From a virus: DNA of 53,775 nt. The notes beneath the pieces were generated by a model, which was given only the letters and a program-made list of their open reading frames with translations, did not search any database and was not told where the DNA came from. The stretch spans positions 1-53,775 of IMG/VR virus record IMGVR_UViG_3300024975_000025. One strand, written 5' to 3'. How positions within the stretch are numbered: position 1 is the first letter of the stretch; each line of letters starts with the position of its first letter. This document shows, piece after piece, positions 22,064 to 29,669 of the stretch. The position numbers and the translations under genes are program-made.

Positions 22064-22620
22064 GCCATAAGAAGGGCGCCTATCTGGGCGGCATCCGTGA
22101 CACCGAGGGCCTGAAGCTGCGCTGCTTTGTCGAAGCAGAATCCGGCTGTTGGCTGTGGCGCGGAGGTATGAGCCATGGCGCGCCGAGCGTGACATTGCTC
22201 TTGCCAGACGGGCAGCGCAGCCAGGCCATGCGCGGCCAGCGCGCGGCGCAGATGCTGATCGGCGTGGAGATGGGCGTCAAGGACGTGGCTCATCCCTACA
22301 AGTGCCAAAACATCCTGTGCGTGAACCCGGCGCACGGTGGCGTGAAGACACGCAAGAAGCACGGCGAGTGGATGAAGGCCAGGGGCCTGTGTGCCAGCAA
22401 TCCCAAGCACATCGCGGCCACCGTCAAGCGCAACAAAGATCGCGCCATCGTGACGCCGGAAATGATCGAGCAGATGCGCGCCAGCGACTTGACGTGCGCA
22501 GAGATGGGTCGCCGGCTCGGAATCTCTCCGAGCAGCGTCAGTAACTATCGGCGTGGTGTGACAGGAAGACCGGCCGCTATGCGCCATGCCAGCGTTTTCA
22601 CATGGAGGCCGGCAGCATGA
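22060..22620 (+). CDS. HNH-like endonuclease fused to a helix-turn-helix
   Basis: A 186-residue protein. CWLWRGG (about residues 30-36) and KCQNILCVNPAHGG (about 85-98) are the blocks of the HNH variant seen in phage homing endonucleases. The C-terminus has LTCAEMGRRLGISPSSVSNYRRG (about 148-170), an HTH that may give site recognition. The arrangement suggests a mobile endonuclease. It overlaps dnaB and the next gene by four bases each. Confidence 0.72.
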   Translation: MSHKKGAYLGGIRDTEGLKLRCFVEAESGCWLWRGGMSHGAPSVTLLLPDGQRSQAMRGQRAAQMLIGVEMGVKDVAHPYKCQNILCVNPAHGGVKTRKKHGEWMKARGLCASNPKHIAATVKRNKDRAIVTPEMIEQMRASDLTCAEMGRRLGISPSSVSNYRRGVTGRPAAMRHASVFTWRPAA

Positions 22621-23102
22621 GAAAGCGCAGCTCCTACCGCCCGACGCACACCGCCAACCCGCTGGCCTACATGACGGCCATCCAGGGCGCCCACAAACTC
22701 TGCGCTCACGACCAGCTGACCCGGGCCGCGCGTGTGCGCTGCGCCGTCGAGCGGCTGGCAGACAGCACCGGCGGCAATGCCGACTGGCGCGACGTGGCAG
22801 ACGCACTCAACATGGTCGAGGCCTTCGCCAACATCGGTTTGGTGCGCGATGCCAAGGAGTTCATTGCCGAGCAGCAGGACAACGTGGCTGCGGCGATGGA
22901 CCGGCACAAGGCCACGGGCTCCAACGTGCTGCGGCCGGTGGAGTGCCAGCTGCTGCGCGACCTGGCTGCCACCTGGGCGGAGTGTTTGGCCGAGGTGACG
23001 TGCCGGCAGTATTTCGAGGCCGAGCAGCGCGTCGTGCGCAAGGTGCAGCAGGCGCTGGCCAAGGGATCGCACGGCAGCGTGCGTGTTGTGGAGGCTGCAT
23101 GA
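22617..23102 (+). CDS. Phage hypothetical protein in the replication operon
   Basis: A 161-residue helical protein. The segment GGNADWRDVADALNMVEAF followed by EFIAEQQDNVAAAMDRH is shared by hypothetical proteins of related prophages. No catalytic motif. The start is taken at the ATGA overlap with the preceding stop. Confidence 0.65.
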   Translation: MRKRSSYRPTHTANPLAYMTAIQGAHKLCAHDQLTRAARVRCAVERLADSTGGNADWRDVADALNMVEAFANIGLVRDAKEFIAEQQDNVAAAMDRHKATGSNVLRPVECQLLRDLAATWAECLAEVTCRQYFEAEQRVVRKVQQALAKGSHGSVRVVEAA

Positions 23103-23227
23103 CGCTTGCATTCCCTGGCCTGTGCCTGGTCATCGTCGGCTTCTTGGTGGCTCAGCGATTCGAGAACGCGGGCGCGGCTGCGCTGTTTGCTGGGGCACTC
23201 CTGATCCTGGCTGGAGCATTCGCATGA
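23099..23227 (+). CDS. 42-residue membrane peptide
   Basis: A short frame starting MTLAFPGLCLVIVGFLVAQR with two hydrophobic segments separated by QRFENAG. It overlaps both neighbours by four bases (ATGA), which is good support for translation. Function unknown. Confidence 0.55.
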   Translation: MTLAFPGLCLVIVGFLVAQRFENAGAAALFAGALLILAGAFA

Positions 23228-23451
23228 CCTGCGTTGCCTGCCAAGCCGCCGAGGTCGGGCCCGGCTACGTCTATCGCAAGGGATGCAAGGGTTGCAGCGC
23301 CCGGCAGATTGCGCGTGGGCCTGACTTCCACCGCTGCCGCAACGCTGGCAAGCAGGACGGCCAGTATCGAGACCTGCTGGCGGCCGTGGGCGTGACGCAC
23401 GAACAGGCAGTGGAGGCATCACGTATCGACAAGGAGAGGGCCGCCGCATGA
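23224..23451 (+). CDS. Small zinc-finger-like protein
   Basis: A 75-residue protein with CVACQ (residues 3-7), GCKGCSARQI and a later Cys in RCRNAG, consistent with one zinc site. A helical tail follows (VGVTHEQAVEASRIDKERAAA). It sits directly upstream of ninB with a four-base overlap. No family is named with confidence. Confidence 0.6.
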   Translation: MTCVACQAAEVGPGYVYRKGCKGCSARQIARGPDFHRCRNAGKQDGQYRDLLAAVGVTHEQAVEASRIDKERAAA

Positions 23452-23900
23452 CCGAGCGCCTCACCCTCACCCTACGAGACGCGCAGTCCGCAGCCCCACA
23501 GCTGGCGCAGGCCTGGCAGTGGATCAAGGCCATGCTGATCGCCGGCCACCGTCTGAGCTTCGAGGTCAGGAGGGCCACGCGCAGCACCGAGCAGAACGCG
23601 CTGATGTGGTCCTGCCTCACGGACCTCAGCCGGCAGGTCGAATGGCCGGTGGATGGACGGCTCCAGAAGCTGGAGCCCGAGGAGTGGAAGGACGTCCTCT
23701 CGGCCGGCGTCACCAAGGCGCAGCGTGTTGCTCAGGGCATCGAGGGCGGCTGGGTAATGCTGGGACAGCGAACCAGCAAGATGACCATTGCCGAGATGTC
23801 GGAGCTGATCACTTTCGCGCATGCCTTCGGCGATCAGCGCGGGGTCCAGTGGAGCCGCACAAGCCTTGGACGTGACGTACCTGACGAGGCGATGGCATGA
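23448..23900 (+). CDS. ninB: NinB recombination protein
   Basis: A 150-residue protein matching NinB (lambda Orf): LSFEVRRATRSTEQNALMW (about 36-54), a central LEPEEWKDVLSAGV and a MTIAEMSELITFAHAFG helix near the C-terminus. NinB binds single-stranded DNA and acts as a recombination mediator with the phage annealing system. Followed by ninG in the lambda order. Confidence 0.88.
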   Translation: MTERLTLTLRDAQSAAPQLAQAWQWIKAMLIAGHRLSFEVRRATRSTEQNALMWSCLTDLSRQVEWPVDGRLQKLEPEEWKDVLSAGVTKAQRVAQGIEGGWVMLGQRTSKMTIAEMSELITFAHAFGDQRGVQWSRTSLGRDVPDEAMA

Positions 23901-24625
23901 AGCGCGGATCACCTCTCAAGCGCTCCAGCTTCAAGCCTCGCCAGACCCCGCTGCGCGCCACGGCGCCGGCAAAGATCTTGGTGCCGCTGCTCAAGATGCG
24001 CAAGTGCCCGGTCAAGAAGGGAGGCTGCGGCCAGGCCTTCCGCCCGTTCAAGAAGGGCCAGCTCGCGTGCCTGGACTGCGCTGTGCCCGTCGGCAAGTGG
24101 CTGGCTGCATCGAAGGCCAAGACCGCCCACAAGGAAGACATCAAGCAGACCAAGGCCGCCCTGGAGAAGCTCAAGGGCGTGCCCGAGCTGAAGAAGGAGG
24201 CGCAGAAGGCCTTCAACGACTACGTGCGCTACCGCGACGCCGGCAAGGGCTGCTTCGTCTGCGGCCGCACGCTGGCCCTGGGCGGTGTCGGTGGCGGCTT
24301 CGACGCTGGCCACATCAGATCGCGCAGCAACGCCGACAACCTCCGCTTCGACGAGCGCAATGTGCACGGGCAGTGCAAGCCCTGCAACGCCGTCGGCGCG
24401 ACGAAGGATTGGGAGATGCGCGCGGCCGCCGACCGACTGCTGGGCACCGAAGCCGCCGCCGAGCTCTACGCCGACAACAAGCCGGTGAAGTGGCTGCGCG
24501 ACGGCCTGCGCGAGATCCGCGACGGCTACCGCGCGAAGCTGGCCGCGCTGAAAAAGGGCGGCGCGATGGGGGCACGGGTCAATTCATTCAACACCGGCCT
24601 CGCCGGGGAAAGCGCAGCAGCATGA
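23897..24625 (+). CDS. ninG: NinG (Rap) recombination nuclease
   Basis: A 242-residue NinG/Rap homologue. CPVKKGGCGQAFRPFKKGQLACLDC is the N-terminal zinc region (key Cys at CPV, GCG, CLDC); CFVCGRTL and DAGHIRSRSNADNLRFDERN with a following CKPCN form the HNH-like core. Rap cuts branched recombination intermediates. It overlaps ninB by four bases. Its length is near the usual ~200-240, so it is complete. Confidence 0.88.
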   Translation: MKRGSPLKRSSFKPRQTPLRATAPAKILVPLLKMRKCPVKKGGCGQAFRPFKKGQLACLDCAVPVGKWLAASKAKTAHKEDIKQTKAALEKLKGVPELKKEAQKAFNDYVRYRDAGKGCFVCGRTLALGGVGGGFDAGHIRSRSNADNLRFDERNVHGQCKPCNAVGATKDWEMRAAADRLLGTEAAAELYADNKPVKWLRDGLREIRDGYRAKLAALKKGGAMGARVNSFNTGLAGESAAA

Positions 24626-24828
24626 GCAACCAGCAGAGCGACGAGCAGGAGCGCCAGCGCGTGGCGATCGCTCAGTTCCTCAAGAACACGCAGGAGAACT
24701 GGGCATTCACGGTCGAGATCATCGGCCTGAAGGCCCGCACGGCGCGCGCGCGGTTCCTGGCGCTGCGGCGCGAAGGCTTCAGTCTGGACGAGGCCCTGCG
24801 GCTGTGCCTGAAAGAGGTGGAGCTGTGA
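24622..24828 (+). CDS. Small helical hypothetical protein
   Basis: A 68-residue protein. Two helices (RQRVAIAQFLKNTQEN and ARARFLALRREGFSLDEAL) suggest a small DNA- or protein-binding unit. It overlaps ninG and the proteasome-like gene. No family recognised. Confidence 0.55.
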   Translation: MSNQQSDEQERQRVAIAQFLKNTQENWAFTVEIIGLKARTARARFLALRREGFSLDEALRLCLKEVEL

Positions 24829-25268
24829 CGGTCATTGCCTGGGATGGAGTGCGGCTCGCCGCTGATAAGCGCACCAGCTTCGGTGGACTCCACGCCACCA
24901 CCACGAAGGTGCACAGGCTGGCCGATGGACGGCTGTTCGCCGGCTGCGGCGCGACGGCGCTCATCAACGAGATGCGCGCATGGGTTGAGTCGGGCGCCAG
25001 GCCTGAAACCTTGCCTGCCGCCCAGCGAGTGGCGGCCGAGAGCTGCAGCGCCCTCGTCATTGAGCTGGACGGCAGCCTGAGCCAGTACGAGACCACGGCC
25101 TATCCGCTGCGGTTCGAGAACCGGCAATGGGCCATAGGCAGCGGGCGCGACTTCGCCGTGATGGCGATGCGGCTGGGCAAGACCGCAACGGAAGCGGTGC
25201 TGTTGACGGCCGAGTTCTGCCACGACTGCGGCAACGGCGCCGACGAACTGACCCTGGAGACCGAATGA
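24825..25268 (+). CDS. Proteasome/HslV-like Ntn-hydrolase protein
   Basis: A 147-residue protein read from GTG with a GTGA overlap. Start MTVIAWDGVRLAADKRT resembles proteasome beta and HslV openings, in which Thr2 becomes the nucleophile after Met removal. The Asp of AADK and the Lys of TTTKVHRL match the catalytic Asp17 and Lys33 region, and FAGCGATA matches the FAGGTAD segment. It is shorter than HslV (~175). A small phage protease or a decoy subunit are both possible; no ATPase partner is nearby. Confidence 0.65.
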   Translation: MTVIAWDGVRLAADKRTSFGGLHATTTKVHRLADGRLFAGCGATALINEMRAWVESGARPETLPAAQRVAAESCSALVIELDGSLSQYETTAYPLRFENRQWAIGSGRDFAVMAMRLGKTATEAVLLTAEFCHDCGNGADELTLETE

Positions 25269-25948
25269 CCAAAGTTGAAGAGCGCTACGCCCGCGCTACC
25301 CGCTCCAGCCACCTCGAGCTGCGCCGCACCGACGAGACGCCGGGCGATGCCGACACCATCATCGCCGCCGGCCTGGCCGAGACGATAGGCATCCTGCTGG
25401 CCCGCCTGCGGGGGGAGTGGGACGCCGCGTCCGGGGAGGTGGCGCAGGTCACCCGCAACGCGAAACGCCTGCAGGATGCGCGCACTGCCGCAGTGAAGGC
25501 CGCCACGCCGGAGTGCCCGTTTGATGCCGCCGCGTTCGACCGCGATGCCGCCCGCGAGCTGCTGACCGCCCGTGCGCTCATCCTCATGGGCCTTCGCAGC
25601 CTGGAGCCTGCCAAGCAGGCGCTGTACTTCTTCGCCGTGCGCCAGGCGCCGCACAAGGCATGCAGCTCCGACCCAGCCGCGCTGGGCATGCTGGTGGGTC
25701 AGGTGCTGGACGTGTGGCTCGACAAGCTCTGTCACCACTGCAACGGCGTCGGCTTCACGGGTGGGTATGGCAGCCCGCGCCTGATGTGCACCGGACGCGG
25801 AAAGTGCGGCGGAAGTGGCAGCCGGCGCGGCGGCCCCATCGGTGCCAACGCCAGCGAGCAGGCCTTCGGGCTGTGGCTCATCAACGTTATGGACAGCCGG
25901 GTCAACGGCTCCATGAAGCAGATCAGCAGGAAGACGAGGCAAGGATGA
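25265..25948 (+). CDS. Q-like late antiterminator with DnaJ-type zinc motif
   Basis: A 227-residue protein. CHHCNGVGF and CTGRGKCGGSG (about 158-190) are DnaJ-like CxxCxGxG zinc motifs, as in antitermination Q proteins of the phage 82 type. It is the last sizeable gene of the early rightward operon, upstream of a promoter-terminator pair (26975-27174), which is the place of lambda Q. This supports a role in switching on late genes; the assignment rests on motif and position. Confidence 0.65.
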   Translation: MTKVEERYARATRSSHLELRRTDETPGDADTIIAAGLAETIGILLARLRGEWDAASGEVAQVTRNAKRLQDARTAAVKAATPECPFDAAAFDRDAARELLTARALILMGLRSLEPAKQALYFFAVRQAPHKACSSDPAALGMLVGQVLDVWLDKLCHHCNGVGFTGGYGSPRLMCTGRGKCGGSGSRRGGPIGANASEQAFGLWLINVMDSRVNGSMKQISRKTRQG

Positions 25949-26142
25949 AACAGGAGCACGCCATCGCCCTTAGGCAGGCCCATAGCGAAATCACGCGGTC
26001 GCTTGAACAACTTGAGCGAGAAACCGGCCGCATGGTGCAACGGGTCGAGATCATCGAAGAGAGGATGCTCGGTGGCGCGGTCAGCCGCCATGTGCGCATC
26101 GAGATCGGTCCTGCGCCAGCTCAGAACTGGGTGATCCTGTGA
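25945..26142 (+). CDS. Small helical hypothetical protein
   Basis: A 65-residue protein, coiled coil in its first half (HSEITRSLEQLERETGRMVQ) with a strand-forming end. Overlaps the Q-like gene by four bases. No family recognised. Confidence 0.55.
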   Translation: MKQEHAIALRQAHSEITRSLEQLERETGRMVQRVEIIEERMLGGAVSRHVRIEIGPAPAQNWVIL

Positions 26143-26345
26143 GACCCACCCAACATCCCAGCAACAACCGAGTCCTGCTCTTCCCCGATGACTTCAAGGT
26201 CTCCCCTGGCAACGGGTCCGGCAAGGGCAGCGTTGCCCTTTCGTGGAAGCCATCTGCCGAGCAACTCGCAAAGATGAACGCAGGAGGATCGGTAACGATC
26301 TTCCTACCAACAACGCAGCCGGCGGCGCTGGAGGTGATGCCGTGA
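26139..26345 (+). CDS. Small hypothetical protein, GTG start
   Basis: A 68-residue protein read from GTG overlapping the upstream stop (GTGA). Mostly polar and strand-like (KGSVALSWKPSAEQLAKM, GGSVTIFLP). No function recognised. Confidence 0.55.
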   Translation: MRPTQHPSNNRVLLFPDDFKVSPGNGSGKGSVALSWKPSAEQLAKMNAGGSVTIFLPTTQPAALEVMP

Positions 26346-26641
26346 AGTTCCTCATCTACAAGACCAAGAAGGCGAAGCCCTTCGAGCCGCGGTTCCGTGT
26401 GTTCCTGGAGAACGGGACCGAGCTGAAGGGCGCGATGCGAATCAGCGTCAGCGGCGGCGTCGCACAGCGGACCGTGACCAGGCATTCCATCGATGAGCCA
26501 TCGCCCGACCCGCTGCACTTCGAGATCGACCGCCTGGAGCTGGAATTTGCCGGCGCCAAGGTGGAAATGATCAACAAGCTGCCGGCCAAGCGCCGCCAAC
26601 CCCCGCGCCAAGAAGGCGCACGAAAGGAAGACCATGAGTGA
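26342..26641 (+). CDS. Hypothetical basic protein, GTG start
   Basis: A 99-residue protein, again with a GTGA junction. Strand-rich first part (RFRVFLENGTELKGAMRISV) and a basic tail. It resembles small phage proteins of unknown function next to holins or late control genes. The stop overlaps the next gene by eight bases. Confidence 0.55.
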   Translation: MKFLIYKTKKAKPFEPRFRVFLENGTELKGAMRISVSGGVAQRTVTRHSIDEPSPDPLHFEIDRLELEFAGAKVEMINKLPAKRRQPPRQEGARKEDHE

Positions 26642-26978
26642 AAACAGAACCGCCTACGTCAAGGCGAGCGTCGACGAAGGTTTCGGCGTAGCCATTGCGA
26701 TGCTGGGCGTCGCCGCCGCCATCGTCATCGGCTACGTGTGGGGCGGCTTCGTCTTCAGCGTGCTCTGGGCGTGGTTCATCGTCACGACGTTCGCCGCGCC
26801 GGTGCTCGGCATCGCCCAGTCCATCGGCGTGCTGATGGTCGTCGGCTTCGCAGCCAAGCCGCGCAACTTGAAGAAGGACGACGACACCAGCCCCGGAAAG
26901 GCGATGCTTGTGGCGCTCGCGGTGCCGCTGCTGTTTCTGGCCGTGGGCTGGATCGTGAAGCAGTGGCTGCCCACTTGA
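26634..26978 (+). CDS. Three- to four-span membrane protein
   Basis: A 114-residue inner membrane protein. Hydrophobic segments: about 18-38 (VAIAMLGVAAAIVIGYVWGG), 42-72 (VLWAWFIVTTFAAPVLGIAQ then IGVLMVVGFA), and 90-110 (AMLVALAVPLLFLAVGWIV). It is the last gene of the early operon; the candidate late promoter begins within its stop codon. It could be holin-like, but a separate holin candidate lies at 50656. Confidence 0.6.
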   Translation: MSENRTAYVKASVDEGFGVAIAMLGVAAAIVIGYVWGGFVFSVLWAWFIVTTFAAPVLGIAQSIGVLMVVGFAAKPRNLKKDDDTSPGKAMLVALAVPLLFLAVGWIVKQWLPT

Positions 26979-27002
26979 CCTAAGCGCTCGCAGGGGTAAG
27001 AT
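26975..27002 (+). promoter_or_regulatory. Candidate late promoter
   Basis: TTGACC (26975-26980), 16-base spacer, TAAGAT (26997-27002). It lies right after the early operon and is followed by a terminator about 140 bases on, mirroring the lambda pR'-tR' pair that Q acts on. The stretch 27003-27143 holds no gene that I can support. Confidence 0.45.
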
Positions 27003-27143
27003 GCGCGCGTCAACTTCGCGACGAGATAGATTGCCGCCAAACGGCACGATCTTCTGGGCCTAGCCCTACATACAGCGCAATCCGCTTGAGCCGGCATGAC
27101 CGGCGGTAACTTGATGGATGCGCTCGCCTGAAGTTTTTCACTG

Positions 27144-27174
27144 ACCCGCCCCGCGCAAGCTCGGCGGGTTTTTG
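27144..27174 (+). terminator. Terminator before the late genes
   Basis: Stem ACCCGCC / GGCGGGT (27144-27150 and 27163-27169) with 12-base loop and T-run TTTTT. It would stop the late transcript unless antiterminated. Confidence 0.8.
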
Positions 27175-27256
27175 CATTTCCGGGCGGCACCTTTCACCCA
27201 AGACGCGGCCTCGTGCCATCTCGAAGGCCTGCCGCCCACCTCTTGCGAGAACGCCC

Positions 27257-27511
27257 ATGTACTTCGGCAGCCTTGACGCGCCAGGCGCGAGCGTGCATGA
27301 CCTGGACCGCCGCGAGCGCATCCGGCGGGTTCTCAGCATCGACACCGACGCCGCAGAAATCGTGGTCGTCGACGAGCCGATGCGGCTGTGCAACGGAGAG
27401 ATCGCCACGCGCACGCTGAAGTTCCAAGCCGTGTGGCCGATCTTCGTTGACGTGCGGCCAGACCGCATCAACCGGCCCGTGCTTTTCCACTGCCACGGCC
27501 GCCGGGACTGA
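27257..27511 (+). CDS. Hypothetical protein, first late gene
   Basis: An 84-residue protein starting MYFGSLDAPGASVHDLDR. Strand-rich (AAEIVVVDEPMRL, RTLKFQAVWPIFVDV) and ending with HCHGRRD. It sits 83 bases after the terminator and about 200 before the terminase genes. No family recognised. The gap 27512-27709 shows no further gene. Confidence 0.55.
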   Translation: MYFGSLDAPGASVHDLDRRERIRRVLSIDTDAAEIVVVDEPMRLCNGEIATRTLKFQAVWPIFVDVRPDRINRPVLFHCHGRRD

Positions 27512-27709
27512 TCACAGCGCCAACGTCATTCCCGCTTAGCCAACTGCGGGCCGCCTGGGGCGCAAATACCGGGCGGGAAACTCCGGCGCTGCGCTGCCCG
27601 GCGCTCAAGAAACTGGCGGGGCAGCACTGGCAGGCTCCAGCTCGGCCCGAAGGCCTTCGGGCTGCCGGGTAGACCGATGGAGCCACTCCGTCCGATGAAA
27701 GGGTCGGAC

Positions 27710-28339
27710 ATGACCAAGACCACCAAGGCGCCCGACTGGGAGCGCATCGAGGCCAGCTACCGCGCCGGCTCCAAGTCGCTGCGCGAGATCGCTGCAGAGC
27801 ACGGCCTATCAGAGGGCGCCATCCGCAAGCGCGCCAAGCGCGACGAGTGGGCGCGCGACCTGAAAGAGAAGGTCCGCAGCAAAGCTGATGAGCTGGTACG
27901 CAAGGCCACGGTACGCAGCGAGGTACGCACAGAAGACCGCGTACCGACTGACGTGGAGCGCGTCACCGTCGAAGTCGAGGCGCAGGTTCAAGCGCGCATC
28001 CGGCTTGACCACCGCCAGGACATTCAGCGGTTTCGCCGGCTCGCCCTCGCGCTGCTGACCGAACTGGAATTCGAGACCGCTGACCCGGCGCTGTTCGAAG
28101 AGCTGGGCGACCTGCTGCGCTCCGAGGACAAGAACGGTCAGGACCGCCGCAATGACATCTACCGGCGCGTCATCTCAAGCGCCGGCCGTGTGGACAGCCT
28201 CAAGAAACTGTCCGAGACGCTGAAGCACCTCATTGGCCTGGAGCGCGAGGCTTACGGTATCGGTGAGGAAGTGAAGAACCCTGGCGGCGCGACCGGCGCT
28301 GACTTCCTGAAGGAGCTGGCCGCGCTCCTGCCGGACTGA
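27710..28339 (+). CDS. Terminase small subunit
   Basis: A 209-residue protein just before the large terminase gene (TGATG junction). N-terminal helix-turn-helix (RAGSKSLREIAAEHGLSEGA, then IRKRAKRDEWARDL) typical of small terminases that bind packaging sites. The rest is helical for oligomerisation. Start at MTKTTKAPDW is chosen for an AGGG site seven bases upstream; starts at 27695 or 27677 are possible. Confidence 0.78.
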   Translation: MTKTTKAPDWERIEASYRAGSKSLREIAAEHGLSEGAIRKRAKRDEWARDLKEKVRSKADELVRKATVRSEVRTEDRVPTDVERVTVEVEAQVQARIRLDHRQDIQRFRRLALALLTELEFETADPALFEELGDLLRSEDKNGQDRRNDIYRRVISSAGRVDSLKKLSETLKHLIGLEREAYGIGEEVKNPGGATGADFLKELAALLPD

Positions 28340-29664
28340 TGGCCGTCGACTTGCGCACGCAGCGCGAACTGGCGCGCTGGTATCCGCTGATCGAGCACCC
28401 CATTCAGCGGGCGCTGGTTGAGGCAGTAGGCAGAGGCATTCGCTTCCCGGTCGTGCCCGCAGGCCGGCGCTCTGGCAAGACCGAGCGCGCGAAGCGCTTC
28501 CTCGCCAAGCAGGCCATGCGCAACCCGGGCAAGCGCTTCTTCGCTGCGGCGCCGACACGGGATCAGGTCAAGAAGATCTATTGGAGCGACCTGAAGCTCC
28601 TCACACTGAGCAGCCTGCACGACAAGGCGCCCAGCGAGTCCGAACTGATCATCTACCTCAACAACGGGGCCGAGATCCACCTCATCGGCCTGGATCGGCC
28701 GGAGCGCATCGAGGGTGTGCTGTGGCACGGCGGCGTAATCGACGAGATCGCGGACCTGCGCTACGGCGACATCGCATGGAAGGAGAACATCCTCCCGGCG
28801 CTGAACACCTTCAACCCGTCAGAGCCCGATTACCGCGCCTGGTGCTGGCTCATCGGCGTGCCTGACGGCCTGGGTCATTACTACGACCTGGCCAAGTATG
28901 CCGAGGCGGGGAACGATCCGGACTGGGCCTACTTCCACTGGAAGTCAGCCGAGATCCTGCCGCCCGATGTGATCGCGGCGGCCAAGCGCACGATGAGCGC
29001 GCGGCAGTACCGGCAGGAGTACGAGGCGGCCTTCGAGGGCGCCACCGGCCGGATCTACGAGGACTACAGCAAGGCGAACCACACCGCCGAGCGCATCCAG
29101 CCGCATGAGCAGCTGCTGTGGATGCATGACCAGAACTTCACGCCGCTGTCGTCAGCCGTGGGCGTGAAGCGCGAGCAGACCCTGCTCCTTCTCGACGAGA
29201 TCGTCCTGACCAGCGCCGTGTCCAAGCAGTCGGCCCTGGAGTTCGTCGAGAAGTTCAAGGATCACAAGAACAAGCATGTGCTGATCTACGGCGACCCAGC
29301 AGGGCAGGACGGCGAGAAGCACGCGCACGCCTCCGACTACACCGACATCGAGGGCGTGCTGAAGGCCCACCACTGGACCTACACGCGCAAGGTCAAGCCC
29401 GCCGCGCCGGCCATCAAGGACCGGCAGAACGCCGTGCGCGCCAAGGTCTGCACCGCAGACGGCGTGCGAACCCTTCTCGTCAACCCTGTCACCGCTCCCT
29501 GGAGCGACAAGGGCCTCGCGACGGTCCAGCTCCAAGAGGGCTCGACCTTCCAGGAAGACCAGAAGAACAAGTATCAGCACATCACGACGGCCATCGGCTA
29601 CTGCGTCGATGTCGAGTGGCCGAGCGTCCGCCGCGCCGCGTTTGCGAGCCCCCTGCGGGCCTGA
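28339..29664 (+). CDS. Terminase large subunit
   Basis: A 441-residue DNA-packaging motor. The ATPase P-loop is AGRRSGKTERAK (about residues 41-52), Walker B is VIDEIADL (about 134-141), and the C-terminal nuclease region includes YGDPAGQDGEKHAHASDY (about 313-330). It cuts concatemeric DNA and drives it into the procapsid through the portal. Length is normal for the family. Confidence 0.92.
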   Translation: MAVDLRTQRELARWYPLIEHPIQRALVEAVGRGIRFPVVPAGRRSGKTERAKRFLAKQAMRNPGKRFFAAAPTRDQVKKIYWSDLKLLTLSSLHDKAPSESELIIYLNNGAEIHLIGLDRPERIEGVLWHGGVIDEIADLRYGDIAWKENILPALNTFNPSEPDYRAWCWLIGVPDGLGHYYDLAKYAEAGNDPDWAYFHWKSAEILPPDVIAAAKRTMSARQYRQEYEAAFEGATGRIYEDYSKANHTAERIQPHEQLLWMHDQNFTPLSSAVGVKREQTLLLLDEIVLTSAVSKQSALEFVEKFKDHKNKHVLIYGDPAGQDGEKHAHASDYTDIEGVLKAHHWTYTRKVKPAAPAIKDRQNAVRAKVCTADGVRTLLVNPVTAPWSDKGLATVQLQEGSTFQEDQKNKYQHITTAIGYCVDVEWPSVRRAAFASPLRA

Positions 29665-29669
29665 GTCCT

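Noticed and set aside
20570-22195. 541-residue minus-strand open frame opposite dnaB
   Set aside because: Antisense to a complete helicase; no recognisable domain.
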